Assembly: GCF_003697815.1 (NCBI RefSeq)
Contig: NZ_RDQG01000068.1
Coordinates: 1 to 39,819 of the forward strand
DNA: 39,819 bases
Source of the DNA: Halalkalicoccus subterraneus
GTDB lineage: Archaea > Halobacteriota > Halobacteria > Halobacteriales > Halalkalicoccaceae
Direction of reading: 5' to 3'
Shown here: one piece after another, positions 9,901-17,529 of the stretch
Position numbering within the stretch: position 1 is the stretch's first letter
How the letters are laid out: the number at the start of each line of letters is the position of its first letter
Notes under the pieces: model-generated
The model's database searches: none
What the model was told of the DNA's origin: nothing
The model's input: only the letters and a program-made list of their open reading frames with translations
Translations under genes and position numbers: made by a program

Positions 9901-10011
9901 GAGGGAGAGAGCGTCGTCGCCCCGGGTTCGTCGTGTCGCAGCCAGATCGGCGACGAGTACGGCGAAAAGCCGCCCCACCCGGTCAGAAAGCTTGCCGAGG
10001 CGCTGGCCTAA
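6988..10011 (+). CDS. FAD- and Fe-S-binding D-2-hydroxyacid dehydrogenase, YdiJ-type, first copy
   Basis: 1007-residue two-part flavoprotein. The N-terminal half has a type-4 FAD domain (PRGGGTSLAGQ, residues 90-100) and a GlcD-like C-terminal cap. The second half has two Fe-S cysteine clusters (LCHGCGGC near 600, LCVGCKGCARDCPS near 665) and a CCG domain (SGCCGMAGSFGYE near 939). This order and length match E. coli YdiJ, a D-2-hydroxyglutarate dehydrogenase; D-lactate or glycolate are alternatives. ATG 6988 was chosen for its GGAGGAG at 6969-6975. Relative to its paralogue it has an in-frame insert of about 16 residues (near 260-285) carrying hairpins. It overlaps the convergent CoA-transferase by 4 bp. 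Confidence 0.9.
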   Translation: MATTDRHDPATDDRANYDYTNGDVERPDLVADLEDRVEGDVRFDEYSRELYATDASAYEVTPIGVVFPTATEDVAAVMAYCADREIPVLPRGGGTSLAGQAVNEAVVLDLSRYMTDITDVDPDAMRARAQTGVTLGELNRTLEPEGIKFAPDPSTADRSALGGAIGNNTTGAHSLLYGKTDAYVEECEAVLSDGSVHTFGEISVEELREEADPEGEVLERIYAEVVRIIDEESDAVAERYPSMKRNVSGYNLDVLVEEASEAQRASEDTSGVTASTGEGSTEEGVVNLARLLVGSEGTLAIVTEAEVSLEPIPETKSIGLLTYHSLLEAMEDVGPILEHEPAALEVLDGVLVDLARGLDEFKDVIGILPDETDTFLLVEFYADSDEERREKVETLLEDRVGEIAFGGYEAYDEETRKDFWKMRKASTPILLSRTGDEKHIAFIEDVAIPPEHLPEYTADFQAIFEDHDTFGSFYAHAGPGCMHVRPLIDTKTAEGVETMVSISDAATDLAVKYGGSVSGEHGDGRARTQWNRKLYGEHLWNVFRDLKTAFDPDWLLNPGSVCGDFDMSENLRFGPDYEFEAGFEPELNWENDNGFQGMAELCHGCGGCRTSQDGAGGVMCPTYRASQEEITSTRGRANMLRQAMSGDLPDEEQFDVEFMHEVMDLCVGCKGCARDCPSEVDMAKMKVEVEHEYLKRHGVDLRSRVFARIDWLSDLGSATAPLSNLASSLPGSGLVTEKVLGIARERTLPEFEPETLTEWYEKRGPQVSEKEADRKVLLFPDTFTDHNNTKAGKAAIEVLEAANVHVRVPEGVTGSGRPAHSKGMLDLAKEKADRNVTALAPDVNAGWDVVVVEPSDAVMFQLDYRDLLSGDAVERVAENTFGVMEYVDRFRLDETMSFGALDESLTYHGHCHQKAVKKDHHTVGVLRRAGYRVDPLDSGCCGMAGSFGYEAEHYSMSQAVGSVLFGQIEESEGESVVAPGSSCRSQIGDEYGEKPPHPVRKLAEALA
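7767..7808 (+). repeat. two 3-nt-loop hairpins inside an in-frame coding insertion
   Basis: CGAGGCGC-aac-GCGCCTCG at 7767-7785 (8-bp stem) and GCGGT-gta-ACCGC at 7796-7808 (5-bp stem). Both lie in the Ser/Glu/Thr-rich segment absent from the paralogue at 18417-21527. The 3-nt loop design is the same as in the intergenic arrays of this window. Confidence 0.5.
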
Positions 10012-11240
10012 TCGGAGCCGAACGCCCCGCCCGCGGTCCACTCCTCCAACGTCGTCTGGTCGCCCGCCACGTCCTCGAAGACGTCTTCGGTGTGTTCGCC
10101 GAGCCGCGGCGCGGGCTCGCGGATCTCGGGCTCGTAGCCCGCGAAGTCGATCGGGTGACCCGGTAACAGACACTCGCCCCACTCGGGATCCTCATGAGGG
10201 ATCGTCAAATCGCGTGCCGCGGTCTGTTCGTGCTCGACGACGCCCTCGACGTCGTTGATCGGTCCGCAGGGAAAGCCGTATTCAGTAAGTGAGTCGAGCC
10301 AGTGCTCCGTGCTTTCCGTCTCGAACTCCGCCTCGATGATTTCCACAACTTTCTCGGCATGCTCCTGTCGGTCGTCGTTGGTCGGGTACTCCGCGAGCTC
10401 CTCGCGGCCCAGCAGCTCGACAAAGTCACCCCAGCGGTCGTCACTCGGCACGCCCGTGACGAGCGCGCCGTCGGCGGTCTCGAAGCGCTGGTAGGGCACG
10501 AGCGTCTGGTGGCTCGTCCCCTGTGGGCCCGGCACGCTCCCGTCCATCGAGTACTCGGTCAGGTACTCGTTCATGAGCGTCACGATCGAGTCGAACAGCC
10601 CGACGTCGAACTTCCCGACGAATTCCTCGTCCTCGCCCGCGCGCTCGCCCTCGTAGAGCCGGGCGAGGGTGCCCATCGCCGCGAACATCCCCGTCGTCAG
10701 ATCGCCGATGGCTTGGCCCACTTTCACGGGCTGGCCGCCCTCGGGACCGGTGACGCTCATGATCCCGCCCTCGGCCTGGAGGATCATGTCGAGGCCCGGT
10801 TTCTCCTTATACGGCCCGCTCTCGCCGTAGCCCTTGATGCTCGCATAGACGATGTCCGGATTACGCTGGCGGAGGTCCTCGTAGCCGATGCCGAGCTTGT
10901 CGGTGACGCCGTACCCGAAGTTCTCGACGAAGACGTCGGCGGCTTCGAGCAGCGACCGGGCGGCCTCGACGCCCGCCTCGCTCTTGAGGTCGAGCGTCAC
11001 CGACTTCTTGTTCCTGTTGTTCGCCATGAAGTAGCCCGACTTCCCGTCGGGGCCGACGCCCTGCGAGCGCGCGGGGTCGCCCGCGCCGGGACGCTCGATC
11101 TTCACGACCTCCGCGCCCATATCGGCGAGCAGCGCGCCACAGAACGGGCCCGCGCGGTGGGCGGTCATCTCGACGACCGAGACGCCGGCGAGCGGTCCCC
11201 GGTTTCCGTCCCCGTCGGTGTCCGTTTCGCTCACGTTCAC
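10008..11240 (-). CDS. class III CoA-transferase (CaiB/BaiF family), second copy
   Basis: 410-residue family III CoA-transferase with GAEVVKIERPGAGDPARSQG (about 42-61), VFVENFGYGVTDKLGIGY, GGIMSVTGPEGGQPVKVG and the likely catalytic Asp180 in GQAIGDLTTGMFAAMG. Its start codon overlaps the stop of the crotonase gene upstream (ATGA, 11237-11240), so the two are translationally coupled and probably act on the same CoA ester. Only moderately similar to the copy at 5553-6812, so it is probably not a recent duplicate. Confidence 0.88.
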   Translation of the reverse strand: MNVSETDTDGDGNRGPLAGVSVVEMTAHRAGPFCGALLADMGAEVVKIERPGAGDPARSQGVGPDGKSGYFMANNRNKKSVTLDLKSEAGVEAARSLLEAADVFVENFGYGVTDKLGIGYEDLRQRNPDIVYASIKGYGESGPYKEKPGLDMILQAEGGIMSVTGPEGGQPVKVGQAIGDLTTGMFAAMGTLARLYEGERAGEDEEFVGKFDVGLFDSIVTLMNEYLTEYSMDGSVPGPQGTSHQTLVPYQRFETADGALVTGVPSDDRWGDFVELLGREELAEYPTNDDRQEHAEKVVEIIEAEFETESTEHWLDSLTEYGFPCGPINDVEGVVEHEQTAARDLTIPHEDPEWGECLLPGHPIDFAGYEPEIREPAPRLGEHTEDVFEDVAGDQTTLEEWTAGGAFGSD

Positions 11241-12019
11241 TCACCCTCGTTGAACTCATCGACTAGCTCCCGGCGCTCGTCGCTGGCGAACTGTTCCCAC
11301 CAGAGCGCTTCCTCGAACTCGCGGGCGCTCTCCGCGTCGGGTGCTTGGGCCGCCTGATTGAGCGCGCGTTTGGAGTTCTTCACCGCATTTCTACCCGTGT
11401 TCTGGATCCCGTCGATGATCCCGTCGACCGTCGAATCGAGCTCCTCGCGCGGGACCGCGTGATTGATCAGCCCGATCCGTTCTGCCTCTTCCGCGTCGAT
11501 GAAGCCCGCGGTGAAGACGATCTCCTTTGCCTTCGCCTCGCCGACGAGTTCGATCGCGCGCTTGTTCGACCCTCCAGTGGGGATCTGACCGATGTTCGCG
11601 GTCGGTACGCCGAACTTCGCGTCCTCGACGGCGACGCGCATGTCACAGAACATGGCGAAGATCAGCCCGCCACCCACGCAGTAGCCGTTGACCTTCGCGA
11701 TCACGGGTGCGTGGCAGTCGAGCGGCTTCTGGTACATCTCGTAGAACAGCTCCTGACGGTCCTCCTGGTGGGCGTGTTCCTCCGCGGGGCCGGCGTATTC
11801 CGTTATGTCCGCACCCGCCGAGAAGGCGTCCTCGCCCTCGCCGGTGATGACGACCGCGTCGATCTCCCTGTCGAGTTGGATCTCGTCGAAGGCTCGCGAG
11901 AGGTCCAGCATTACCGCGTCGTTCAGCGCGTTGTACACCTCGGGGCGGTGGAACTCGATGGTGGCGATGCTGTCTTCGACGTCGACGCTGATGCTCTCGT
12001 AGGCCGTGTGGCTGACCAT
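11237..12019 (-). CDS. enoyl-CoA hydratase/isomerase (crotonase) family protein
   Basis: 260-residue crotonase-fold protein. The oxyanion-hole segments are visible as FSAGADI (66-72) and NGYCVGGGL (111-119). The two Glu residues that catalyse hydration in classical enoyl-CoA hydratase appear replaced: the GGGCEL position reads GGGLIF, and the PEI position reads PTA (about 139-141). Isomerase, decarboxylase, lyase or CoA-hydrolase chemistry is therefore as likely as hydration. Start set at ATG 12019 (MVSHTAYESI); the longer frame upstream would read towards the repeat element. First gene of a two-gene operon with a CoA-transferase. Confidence 0.83.
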   Translation of the reverse strand: MVSHTAYESISVDVEDSIATIEFHRPEVYNALNDAVMLDLSRAFDEIQLDREIDAVVITGEGEDAFSAGADITEYAGPAEEHAHQEDRQELFYEMYQKPLDCHAPVIAKVNGYCVGGGLIFAMFCDMRVAVEDAKFGVPTANIGQIPTGGSNKRAIELVGEAKAKEIVFTAGFIDAEEAERIGLINHAVPREELDSTVDGIIDGIQNTGRNAVKNSKRALNQAAQAPDAESAREFEEALWWEQFASDERRELVDEFNEGE

Positions 12020-12057
12020 GAGGAGACACCGCACACCCGGGGCAAAAGTCTTCCCAA

Positions 12058-12340
12058 GAAAGCCCTCGGAATGCACTGGCGTGCCATTTCTCGCTCGCTC
12101 GTTTCATGTCGCTACGAGAGATCGCTCTGCGGTCTCTCGACGCTGAGCGGCGACGATGTCGCCACGAGGTCCGCGGAAACTCTGTTCCCGCGAGATTCCG
12201 GAAATCTCCGATTTTCCGAGGACCACCAAGCCAGCCGAGTCGCGCCGTGCGACCGCACGGCGCCTCTCGGGAACCTGCCCTTCCCCGTCCCACTCGCGGA
12301 GCCGTCGAGAGTGACGGCTCCGCGAGCACCGGCCACCGCA
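12058..12340 (+). repeat. 282-bp multi-hairpin dispersed element, copy 1
   Basis: Near-full-length reverse complement of 30160-30440. Exact matching blocks of 37, 22, 16, 15 and 31 nt lie in the first 170 bp; homology is weaker but still recognisable to the end (CCTGCCCTTCCCC, ACCGGCCAC). It folds into consecutive hairpins: AGAGATCGC-tct-GCGGTCTCT; GGCGAC-gat-GTCGCC; CGCGGAAAC-tct-GTTCCCGCG; CGGAAATC-tcc-GATTTTCCG; a 10-bp stem at 12242-12263; and GGAGCCGTC/GACGGCTCC near 12298-12321. It fills most of the 390-bp gap between the crotonase and dehydrogenase genes. No ORF is credible in it. Confidence 0.85.
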
Positions 12341-12409
12341 GTAATCCAAGGGAATCCTACGGCCAGACTCCGTAACGGCTTAATCCTCTCCCCTGGTGTG
12401 TGCGAGTAC

Positions 12410-13465
12410 ATGTCTTACGAGATCACCACGATCCCGGGCGACGGGATCGGCCCGGAAGTCGTAGAGGCGGCGCTCCCGCTGTTCGAGGAGGTCGCGGGGA
12501 ACCACGGCGTCGAAATCGAGTTCACGCGGTACGACTGGGGGAGCGATCGCTACCTCGAGGAGGGCACGATGATGCCTGAGGACGGCCTCGATCGGATCGA
12601 GGACAGCGACGCGATCCTCTTGGGCGCGGTCGGCCACCCCGAGGTGCCCGATCACGTCACGCTCCACGGTCTGTTGCTCCCCATCCGCAAGGAGTTCGAC
12701 CAGCAGGTCTGCGAGCGCCCGTCGATCCTCTTCGACGGGGTCGAGAGTCCACTGAAAGGCTACGAAGGTGGGGACGTGGACTTTGTCGTCTACCGGGAGA
12801 ACACCGAGGGCGAGTACGCCGACGTCGGCGGGCGCGAACACGTCGGTTTCGACCACGAGATCGCGGTCCAGAGCTCGGTGTTTACCCGCCAGAGCACCGA
12901 GGCGATCCTCCGTGCGGCCTTCGAGGCCGCCGGGGAGCGCGAGGGTCACCTCACGAGCATCACGAAGTCCAACGCCCAGGCCTACAGCATGGTGTTCTGG
13001 GACGACCTCGTCGAGGAGATCAGCGAGGACTACCCCGATATCGAGGTCGAAAGTCTGCTCGTGGACGCAGCCTCGATGGACTTCATCCGCCGGCCCGAGG
13101 AGTTCGACGTGGTCGTCGCCTCGAATCTGTTTGGAGATATTCTGACCGACATCGGCGCGATCGTCACCGGAAGCATGGGTCTCGCTCCCTCGGGTAACGT
13201 CAACCGCTCGGGCGAGTACCCCTCGATGTTCGAACCCGTCCACGGAAGCGCCCCGGACATCGCCGGACAGGGCGTCGCGAACCCGATCGCGACCGTGCTC
13301 TCGGGGGCGATGCTGTTCGAGAACGCCGGGGAGAACGAGGTGTCCGAGGACCTTTGGAGTGCGGTTCGCGAAGTGCTTGCCGACGAATCGGCTCCGACGC
13401 CGCCGGATCTGGGCGGGTCAGCGGACACTGGAGAAATGGTCGCGGCGCTCTCCGAGCGGCTCTAG
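12410..13465 (+). CDS. tartrate / D-malate dehydrogenase-type beta-decarboxylating dehydrogenase
   Basis: 351-residue member of the isocitrate/isopropylmalate dehydrogenase family. IPGDGIGPEV opens the nucleotide fold. LGAVGHPEVPDHVTLHGLLL and RKEFDQQVCERPSILFDGVE match the tartrate/D-malate subgroup rather than LeuB or Icd. YRENTEGEYADVGG, the Lys of ITKSNAQAYS and the metal-binding Asp residues of SNLFGDILTDIGA are present. It would oxidise a D-malate-like acid and release CO2 with NAD. ATG 12410 follows the repeat element by about 70 bp. It overlaps the convergent universal stress gene by 4 bp. Confidence 0.88.
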   Translation: MSYEITTIPGDGIGPEVVEAALPLFEEVAGNHGVEIEFTRYDWGSDRYLEEGTMMPEDGLDRIEDSDAILLGAVGHPEVPDHVTLHGLLLPIRKEFDQQVCERPSILFDGVESPLKGYEGGDVDFVVYRENTEGEYADVGGREHVGFDHEIAVQSSVFTRQSTEAILRAAFEAAGEREGHLTSITKSNAQAYSMVFWDDLVEEISEDYPDIEVESLLVDAASMDFIRRPEEFDVVVASNLFGDILTDIGAIVTGSMGLAPSGNVNRSGEYPSMFEPVHGSAPDIAGQGVANPIATVLSGAMLFENAGENEVSEDLWSAVREVLADESAPTPPDLGGSADTGEMVAALSERL

Positions 13466-13896
13466 TCCGATTCGGCCCGTATCGAGACGACGGGGCAGTC
13501 CGCACCCAGAAGTACCGACTGGACGACGCTGCCGAACAGGGCCTTTCCGACCGGCGAGCGCTTCCGGCCGGCGACGACGATGTATCGGGCGTCCCGATTC
13601 CGAGCGTATTCGGTGATCTCGTCTGCGGGGTCGCCCATCAGTCCGACGGGTGTGGCCGTAGCACTCGTCTCGTCGATGGCTTCGACGGCGATGGACTCGG
13701 CCGTTTCGACCACGCTTTCGACCGGTACCGCCTCACCGGTTTCGCTCACGTTCGTCCGCTCGAGCGAGACGAACTCCTCGCGCGGGAGGACGTGGACGAC
13801 CGCGACGGAGTCGTCGAACGCCTCGCCGAGCGCCGCGGCTTCCCGGACGACGGCGCCGGATCTATCGCTCCTGTCGACGGCTGCAACGATTACCAT
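13462..13896 (-). CDS. universal stress protein (UspA family)
   Basis: 144-residue single-domain UspA fold. MVIVAAVDRSDRS forms strand 1, VAVVHVLPREE strand 2, and DARYIVVAGRKRSPVGKALFGSVVQSV holds the glycine-rich nucleotide-binding region, although its spacing departs a little from the usual G-2X-G-9X-G(S/T). ATG 13896 was chosen over upstream in-frame starts because TTTATATG lies about 25 nt before it. It is convergent with the tartrate/D-malate dehydrogenase and divergent from the Tct operon. Its role is general stress; no substrate can be inferred. Confidence 0.88.
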   Translation of the reverse strand: MVIVAAVDRSDRSGAVVREAAALGEAFDDSVAVVHVLPREEFVSLERTNVSETGEAVPVESVVETAESIAVEAIDETSATATPVGLMGDPADEITEYARNRDARYIVVAGRKRSPVGKALFGSVVQSVLLGADCPVVSIRAESD

Positions 13897-13917
13897 GGTT
13901 CGTATTATCGTGACGAT

Positions 13918-13925
13918 CATATAAA
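13918..13925 (-). promoter_or_regulatory. TATA box (TTTATATG) of the universal stress gene
   Basis: Lies 22-29 bp upstream of the ATG at 13896 on the minus strand; strong match, implying a leaderless transcript. Confidence 0.6.
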
Positions 13926-14022
13926 CGTGTACTCGTCCGCCTTCGTATCACGTTCAGGAAACGTTGATTACAGCAGACGGGAACGGGGTATCCACCCGCG
14001 TCCACGACAATATCTTAGAAAG

Positions 14023-14133
14023 GTTTATGTTATTCCTCTATAATCGTGATAGTGAGACTCTGATGTGCGTTACCGGATAACAAGGACGTTTCCGCTTCGG
14101 CGGCGGTCAGGTCGACGACCGGCCCGTGGCCGG
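14023..14133 (+). promoter_or_regulatory. promoter and leader of the tct operon
   Basis: TATA-like boxes GTTTATGT (14023-14030) and CTATAAT (14038-14044) imply a leader of about 100 nt or more before the ATG at 14178. The leader contains a hairpin CCGGCC-cgt-GGCCGG at 14119-14133. A structured leader is unusual for this window, where most genes look leaderless, and suggests regulation. Confidence 0.4.
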
Positions 14134-14177
14134 GGCGAACCGGGGATCAGCACGCAGGGTCGGTGCTCGAGGAAACC

Positions 14178-15296
14178 ATGAACGAACGACACAGCGAATC
14201 GACGACGGATGGCGGTTCGAGGAGTACAGCTCGATCGGGACGGAGACGGTTCCTACAGCTCGCCGGCGCCGGATCGGTAGCGGCGCTCGCGGGCTGTCTG
14301 GCCGGCAATGACAACGGGGGCGGTGGCGATGGAAACGGGGGTGGCGGCGGAAACGAAAGCGGCGGCGAGAGCGACTGGCAACCCGAGAACGCGATCCGGT
14401 ATATCGTCCCGTACGATCAGGGTGGCGGTACGGACGTCTACGCCCGCGGGATCCAGGAGGGACTGGCCGACGCGACCGGTCAGAACATCCAGATCGACAA
14501 CATCCCCGGTGCGGGCGGGCTCAACGGATACGGCCAGCTCATGCGGGCCAATCCGGACGGCCACACCATCCTCGGGAGCGCGACGCCCTTGGAGGTCGCC
14601 CCGCAGCTACTGGAAGACCCCGGGTTCGACCAACGAGACGCCGAGGGCGTCTGTGTCTTCGGGCAGTCGGTATGGACGCTCGTCGTCAACTCCGAGTACG
14701 AGGGCGAGGTCGAGACGTTCGACGACGTCATGGAGAAGTACAACTCCGGGGAGTGGGAGGGGATCGGCGTCCAGGAGCCCGGCAGCTCCCAGGACGTCAT
14801 CGTTCTCCTAGCGAAGTACCAGTACGAAGAGGAGTGGGGCTGGGACTGGACGGAGCGCGTCCAGTATACGGGAACCGGCCCCGTCTCGCAGGCGGTCGCC
14901 AGCGGCGAGGTCCCCGCCGGGATCGGGACCGACGCGGGCACGCAGTCGGTCGTCGACAACGGCTCGATCTACCCGGTCGTCACGTTCGTCAGCGACGGTT
15001 CGGATGTCTACCCCGACGTCGAATCGGTGACCGACGCGGGCTACCCCGAGATCGACTTCGTCGGCGGGCTGAGCCGTGGGGTGTTCGCGCCGCCCGAGAC
15101 CGAGGGCAACATCACGCAGGGGCTCTCGGACATGTTCGCCGAGGCCGTCGAGCACGAGAGCACGCAGAGCTGGACCGAGGACACCGGAAACCCCGTCTTC
15201 CACGAGGGTCCCGACGCGGCGAACCAGCTCCTCGACGACGCTTTTGCGGCCTACGAGGAGAACAACGTCATCGACCTCGTCCAAGAGAACTCCTGA
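14178..15296 (+). CDS. tctC: tripartite tricarboxylate transporter substrate-binding protein (TctC)
   Basis: 372-residue extracellular lipoprotein that captures an organic acid for the TctBA membrane unit. A Tat signal (SGRRRFLQLAGAGS) and lipobox (ALAGC) are followed by the Gly/Asn/Ser linker usual in haloarchaeal lipoproteins. The mature part begins IRYIVPYDQGGGTDVYARG, the TctC/Bug signature, with IDNIPGAGGLNGYGQLM next. The Bug fold binds dicarboxylates, tricarboxylates or related acids; the ligand cannot be read. ATG 14178 was preferred over GTG 14163 because a Tat n-region fits it. First gene of tctCBA. Confidence 0.92.
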   Translation: MNERHSESTTDGGSRSTARSGRRRFLQLAGAGSVAALAGCLAGNDNGGGGDGNGGGGGNESGGESDWQPENAIRYIVPYDQGGGTDVYARGIQEGLADATGQNIQIDNIPGAGGLNGYGQLMRANPDGHTILGSATPLEVAPQLLEDPGFDQRDAEGVCVFGQSVWTLVVNSEYEGEVETFDDVMEKYNSGEWEGIGVQEPGSSQDVIVLLAKYQYEEEWGWDWTERVQYTGTGPVSQAVASGEVPAGIGTDAGTQSVVDNGSIYPVVTFVSDGSDVYPDVESVTDAGYPEIDFVGGLSRGVFAPPETEGNITQGLSDMFAEAVEHESTQSWTEDTGNPVFHEGPDAANQLLDDAFAAYEENNVIDLVQENS

Positions 15297-15329
15297 TCGA
15301 ACGCCGTCGGCGAATCCCTATCCCATATT

Positions 15330-15956
15330 ATGTCAATAAAAAATAAACGCGAACAGGTGACCGCAGAGCACGTGATGCTCGTCGCTCTCCTCGCTCTCAG
15401 CGCGGTGTTTCTGATCGAGCCGATCGTATCGGACTACCCGGACGACGCCCGGGTGTTCCCCCAACTGATGGCGTCGGTCGTCTTGGTCGGATCGCTGCTG
15501 TTGCTCGTGCGTAACTACCTCCCCGAACCGCTGTACACCGTCGTCGGCGAGAGCATCAACATCACCACCAGCGACACTGCCTCCGAGGCCGAGGAGGAAC
15601 TCTCCGAGCGCGAAAAGGAGATCGAAGCGGAAACCGAACCGAAACAGACGCTCGCGCGGGAATACGGCTACGACGTCAACGACACGGTGTTCATGATGGC
15701 AGCCGCGACGTTGTACTTCTTCGCGGGCTGGGCGGCCGGCTTCCTGTTCGTCACGCCGCTGTTCGTGTATGGGTATACGACGTGGTTCCGCGTTCGACCG
15801 GCGATCGGGATCGGGCTCGCGGTGCTCTCGACGGTCATCGTCTACCTCTTCATCGAGTTCCTGATCCTGCCGCTGGATCAGGGCGCGATCTTCGACTTCA
15901 GCCCGTTCCTTCCGGTCGCGTTCGACCCGGTTCCGTTCGTCATCGGGGTGCTCTAG
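15330..15956 (+). CDS. tctB: tripartite tricarboxylate transporter small membrane subunit (TctB)
   Basis: 208 residues with four predicted membrane helices: about 15-33, 46-62, then after an acidic loop 126-150 and 158-182. This is the TctB layout. The cytosolic loop (EAEEELSEREKEIEAETEP) is long and highly charged, a haloarchaeal elaboration. The first codons (ATGTCAATAAAAAATAAACGC) are AT-rich in an otherwise GC-rich gene, which may keep the start unstructured. It lies 33 bp after tctC and abuts tctA directly (TAG then ATG). Confidence 0.85.
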   Translation: MSIKNKREQVTAEHVMLVALLALSAVFLIEPIVSDYPDDARVFPQLMASVVLVGSLLLLVRNYLPEPLYTVVGESINITTSDTASEAEEELSEREKEIEAETEPKQTLAREYGYDVNDTVFMMAAATLYFFAGWAAGFLFVTPLFVYGYTTWFRVRPAIGIGLAVLSTVIVYLFIEFLILPLDQGAIFDFSPFLPVAFDPVPFVIGVL

Positions 15957-17492
15957 ATGATCGTCGAAACACTCATCGGGACTCACCGGATCCTGCAGCT
16001 GGAGCCCTTCGCCGAAGGGCTGAGCATCGCGGTCAGCTGGCCCGTCATCGGGTGGATGGTCGTCGGACTCCTCCTGGGGATCGTCCTCGGCGCACTGCCG
16101 GGGATCGGTTCGCCCGTCGGAATGGCGATCGTCCTGCCGCTGACCCTGCCGCTTGACGCGACGTCGGCGATCATCCTGCTGGCGTCGATCTACAGCGGGG
16201 CGATGTTCGGCGGCTCGATCGCCGCGATCCTGATCAACGCCCCCGGTACGGAGTCGGCCGCGGCGACCACCCTCGACGGCTATCCGATGGCGAAAAACGG
16301 GCTCGCGAAGAACGCGCTGGCGATCGCGACGACCGCCTCGGCGCTCAACGGCTTTCTCGCCGCGATCGTGCTCGTGCTCATCTCGCCGGTCCTGATCGGG
16401 GTGGTTCTCGCCTTCGGCTCGCCCGAGTACTTCCTGCTCGCGATCCTCGGGATCTCGCTGATCACGATCGTCACGCAGGGTTCGATCATCAAGGGGCTCG
16501 TCGCCGGCGCGCTCGGCTTCATGATCTCGACGATCGGGACCGGGATCCTGAGCCCGACGCCGCGCTTTACCTTCGGCCAGTTCGGCCTCTACGACGGCAT
16601 CTCGTTCGTCGCCGCGTTGATCGGGATGTTCGCGTTCGCGGAGATGATGAAGCTCGCCGCCCAGACCCGGATCGCCGAGAGCGACGTCGAACTCACCGGA
16701 AGCATCAAGAAGGGCGTCATGACCGTGTTCAAATACCCCAAGACGACGATCAAAGCCGGTGTGATCGGAATGGTGATCGGAATGATCCCCGGTTCGGGCG
16801 CGACGACCTCGACGTTCGTCGCGTACGCCGAGGAGGCGCGCTCGTCGGCCAAGGACGGCTTTTTCGGCGAGGGCGATCCACGAGGAGTCATCGCCCCGGA
16901 GGGGGCGAACAACCCGACGGTGAGCGGGTCGCTCGTCCCGACACTTTCGTTCGGGATCCCCGGTAGCGGCTCGACAGCGGTGCTGCTCGGCGGGCTGCTC
17001 ATGCACGGCCTCCAGCCGGGTCCGACCCTGTTCGGCGATCAGCTCCATATCACCTACGCGCTGTTCATCTCGCTGTTCCTCGGCAACATCGTCATCGTCC
17101 TCGTCGGACTGTCGGTCATCCCGTACGCGAGCCGGATCACCGAACTCGACACCGACGTCATCATCCCGGTCGTGGTGGTGCTGTCGTTCATCGGGGCGTA
17201 CACGCTCAACCAGAACTGGTACGACGTCGGCGCGGTGCTCGTGTTGGGGGTACTCGGCTTCTATATGGTGCGGTACAACTACTCGGTGATCGCGTTCGTC
17301 CTCGGTATCGTGCTGGGACCGATCGCCGAGGAGAACTTCTTCCGGTCGCTCCAGATCTCCGGCGGGAGTTACGACATCTTCTTCGATCCGGTCAACCGAC
17401 CGCTGTCCTTCGCGCTCTCGCTTGCGACCCTCCTGATCCTGATCGGACCGTTCCTCAAGCCGTACCTCGAGCGGGTCGTCGATCGCGCCTGA
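15957..17492 (+). CDS. tctA: tripartite tricarboxylate transporter large membrane subunit (TctA)
   Basis: 511-residue integral membrane permease. Both family signatures are clear: GALPGIGSPVGMAIVLPLT near residues 44-62 and INAPGTESAAATTLDGYPMA near 93-112. A second half repeats the theme (GMIPGSGATTSTFVAYAEEAR and FGIPGSGSTAVLLGGLLMHG). With TctC and TctB it forms an ion-driven organic acid importer. The gene starts right at the tctB stop and is the last of the operon. The neighbouring CoA-transferases and hydroxyacid dehydrogenases suggest that its substrate feeds them. Confidence 0.93.
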   Translation: MIVETLIGTHRILQLEPFAEGLSIAVSWPVIGWMVVGLLLGIVLGALPGIGSPVGMAIVLPLTLPLDATSAIILLASIYSGAMFGGSIAAILINAPGTESAAATTLDGYPMAKNGLAKNALAIATTASALNGFLAAIVLVLISPVLIGVVLAFGSPEYFLLAILGISLITIVTQGSIIKGLVAGALGFMISTIGTGILSPTPRFTFGQFGLYDGISFVAALIGMFAFAEMMKLAAQTRIAESDVELTGSIKKGVMTVFKYPKTTIKAGVIGMVIGMIPGSGATTSTFVAYAEEARSSAKDGFFGEGDPRGVIAPEGANNPTVSGSLVPTLSFGIPGSGSTAVLLGGLLMHGLQPGPTLFGDQLHITYALFISLFLGNIVIVLVGLSVIPYASRITELDTDVIIPVVVVLSFIGAYTLNQNWYDVGAVLVLGVLGFYMVRYNYSVIAFVLGIVLGPIAEENFFRSLQISGGSYDIFFDPVNRPLSFALSLATLLILIGPFLKPYLERVVDRA

Positions 17493-17500
17493 CCCGTATC

Positions 17501-17508
17501 TCTATACG
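17501..17508 (+). promoter_or_regulatory. TATA-like box (TCTATACG) for the VOC-cupin-dehydrogenase operon
   Basis: Lies 22-29 bp before the ATG at 17530; consistent with a leaderless transcript separate from tctCBA. Confidence 0.45.
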
Positions 17509-17529
17509 CTTTGGCTGCGGTCTCGACGT

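Noticed and set aside
12058-12340. Insertion sequence or MITE with target duplication
   Set aside because: I could not identify terminal inverted repeats or flanking target duplications at the ends of either copy.
11345-12409. N-terminal extension of the tartrate/D-malate-type dehydrogenase frame
   Set aside because: It runs antisense to the crotonase gene and through the repeat; the family N-terminus begins at 12410.
15333-17048. 571-codon open frame on the minus strand
   Set aside because: Antisense to tctB/tctA and composed of Arg/Asp/His-rich sequence typical of shadow frames.
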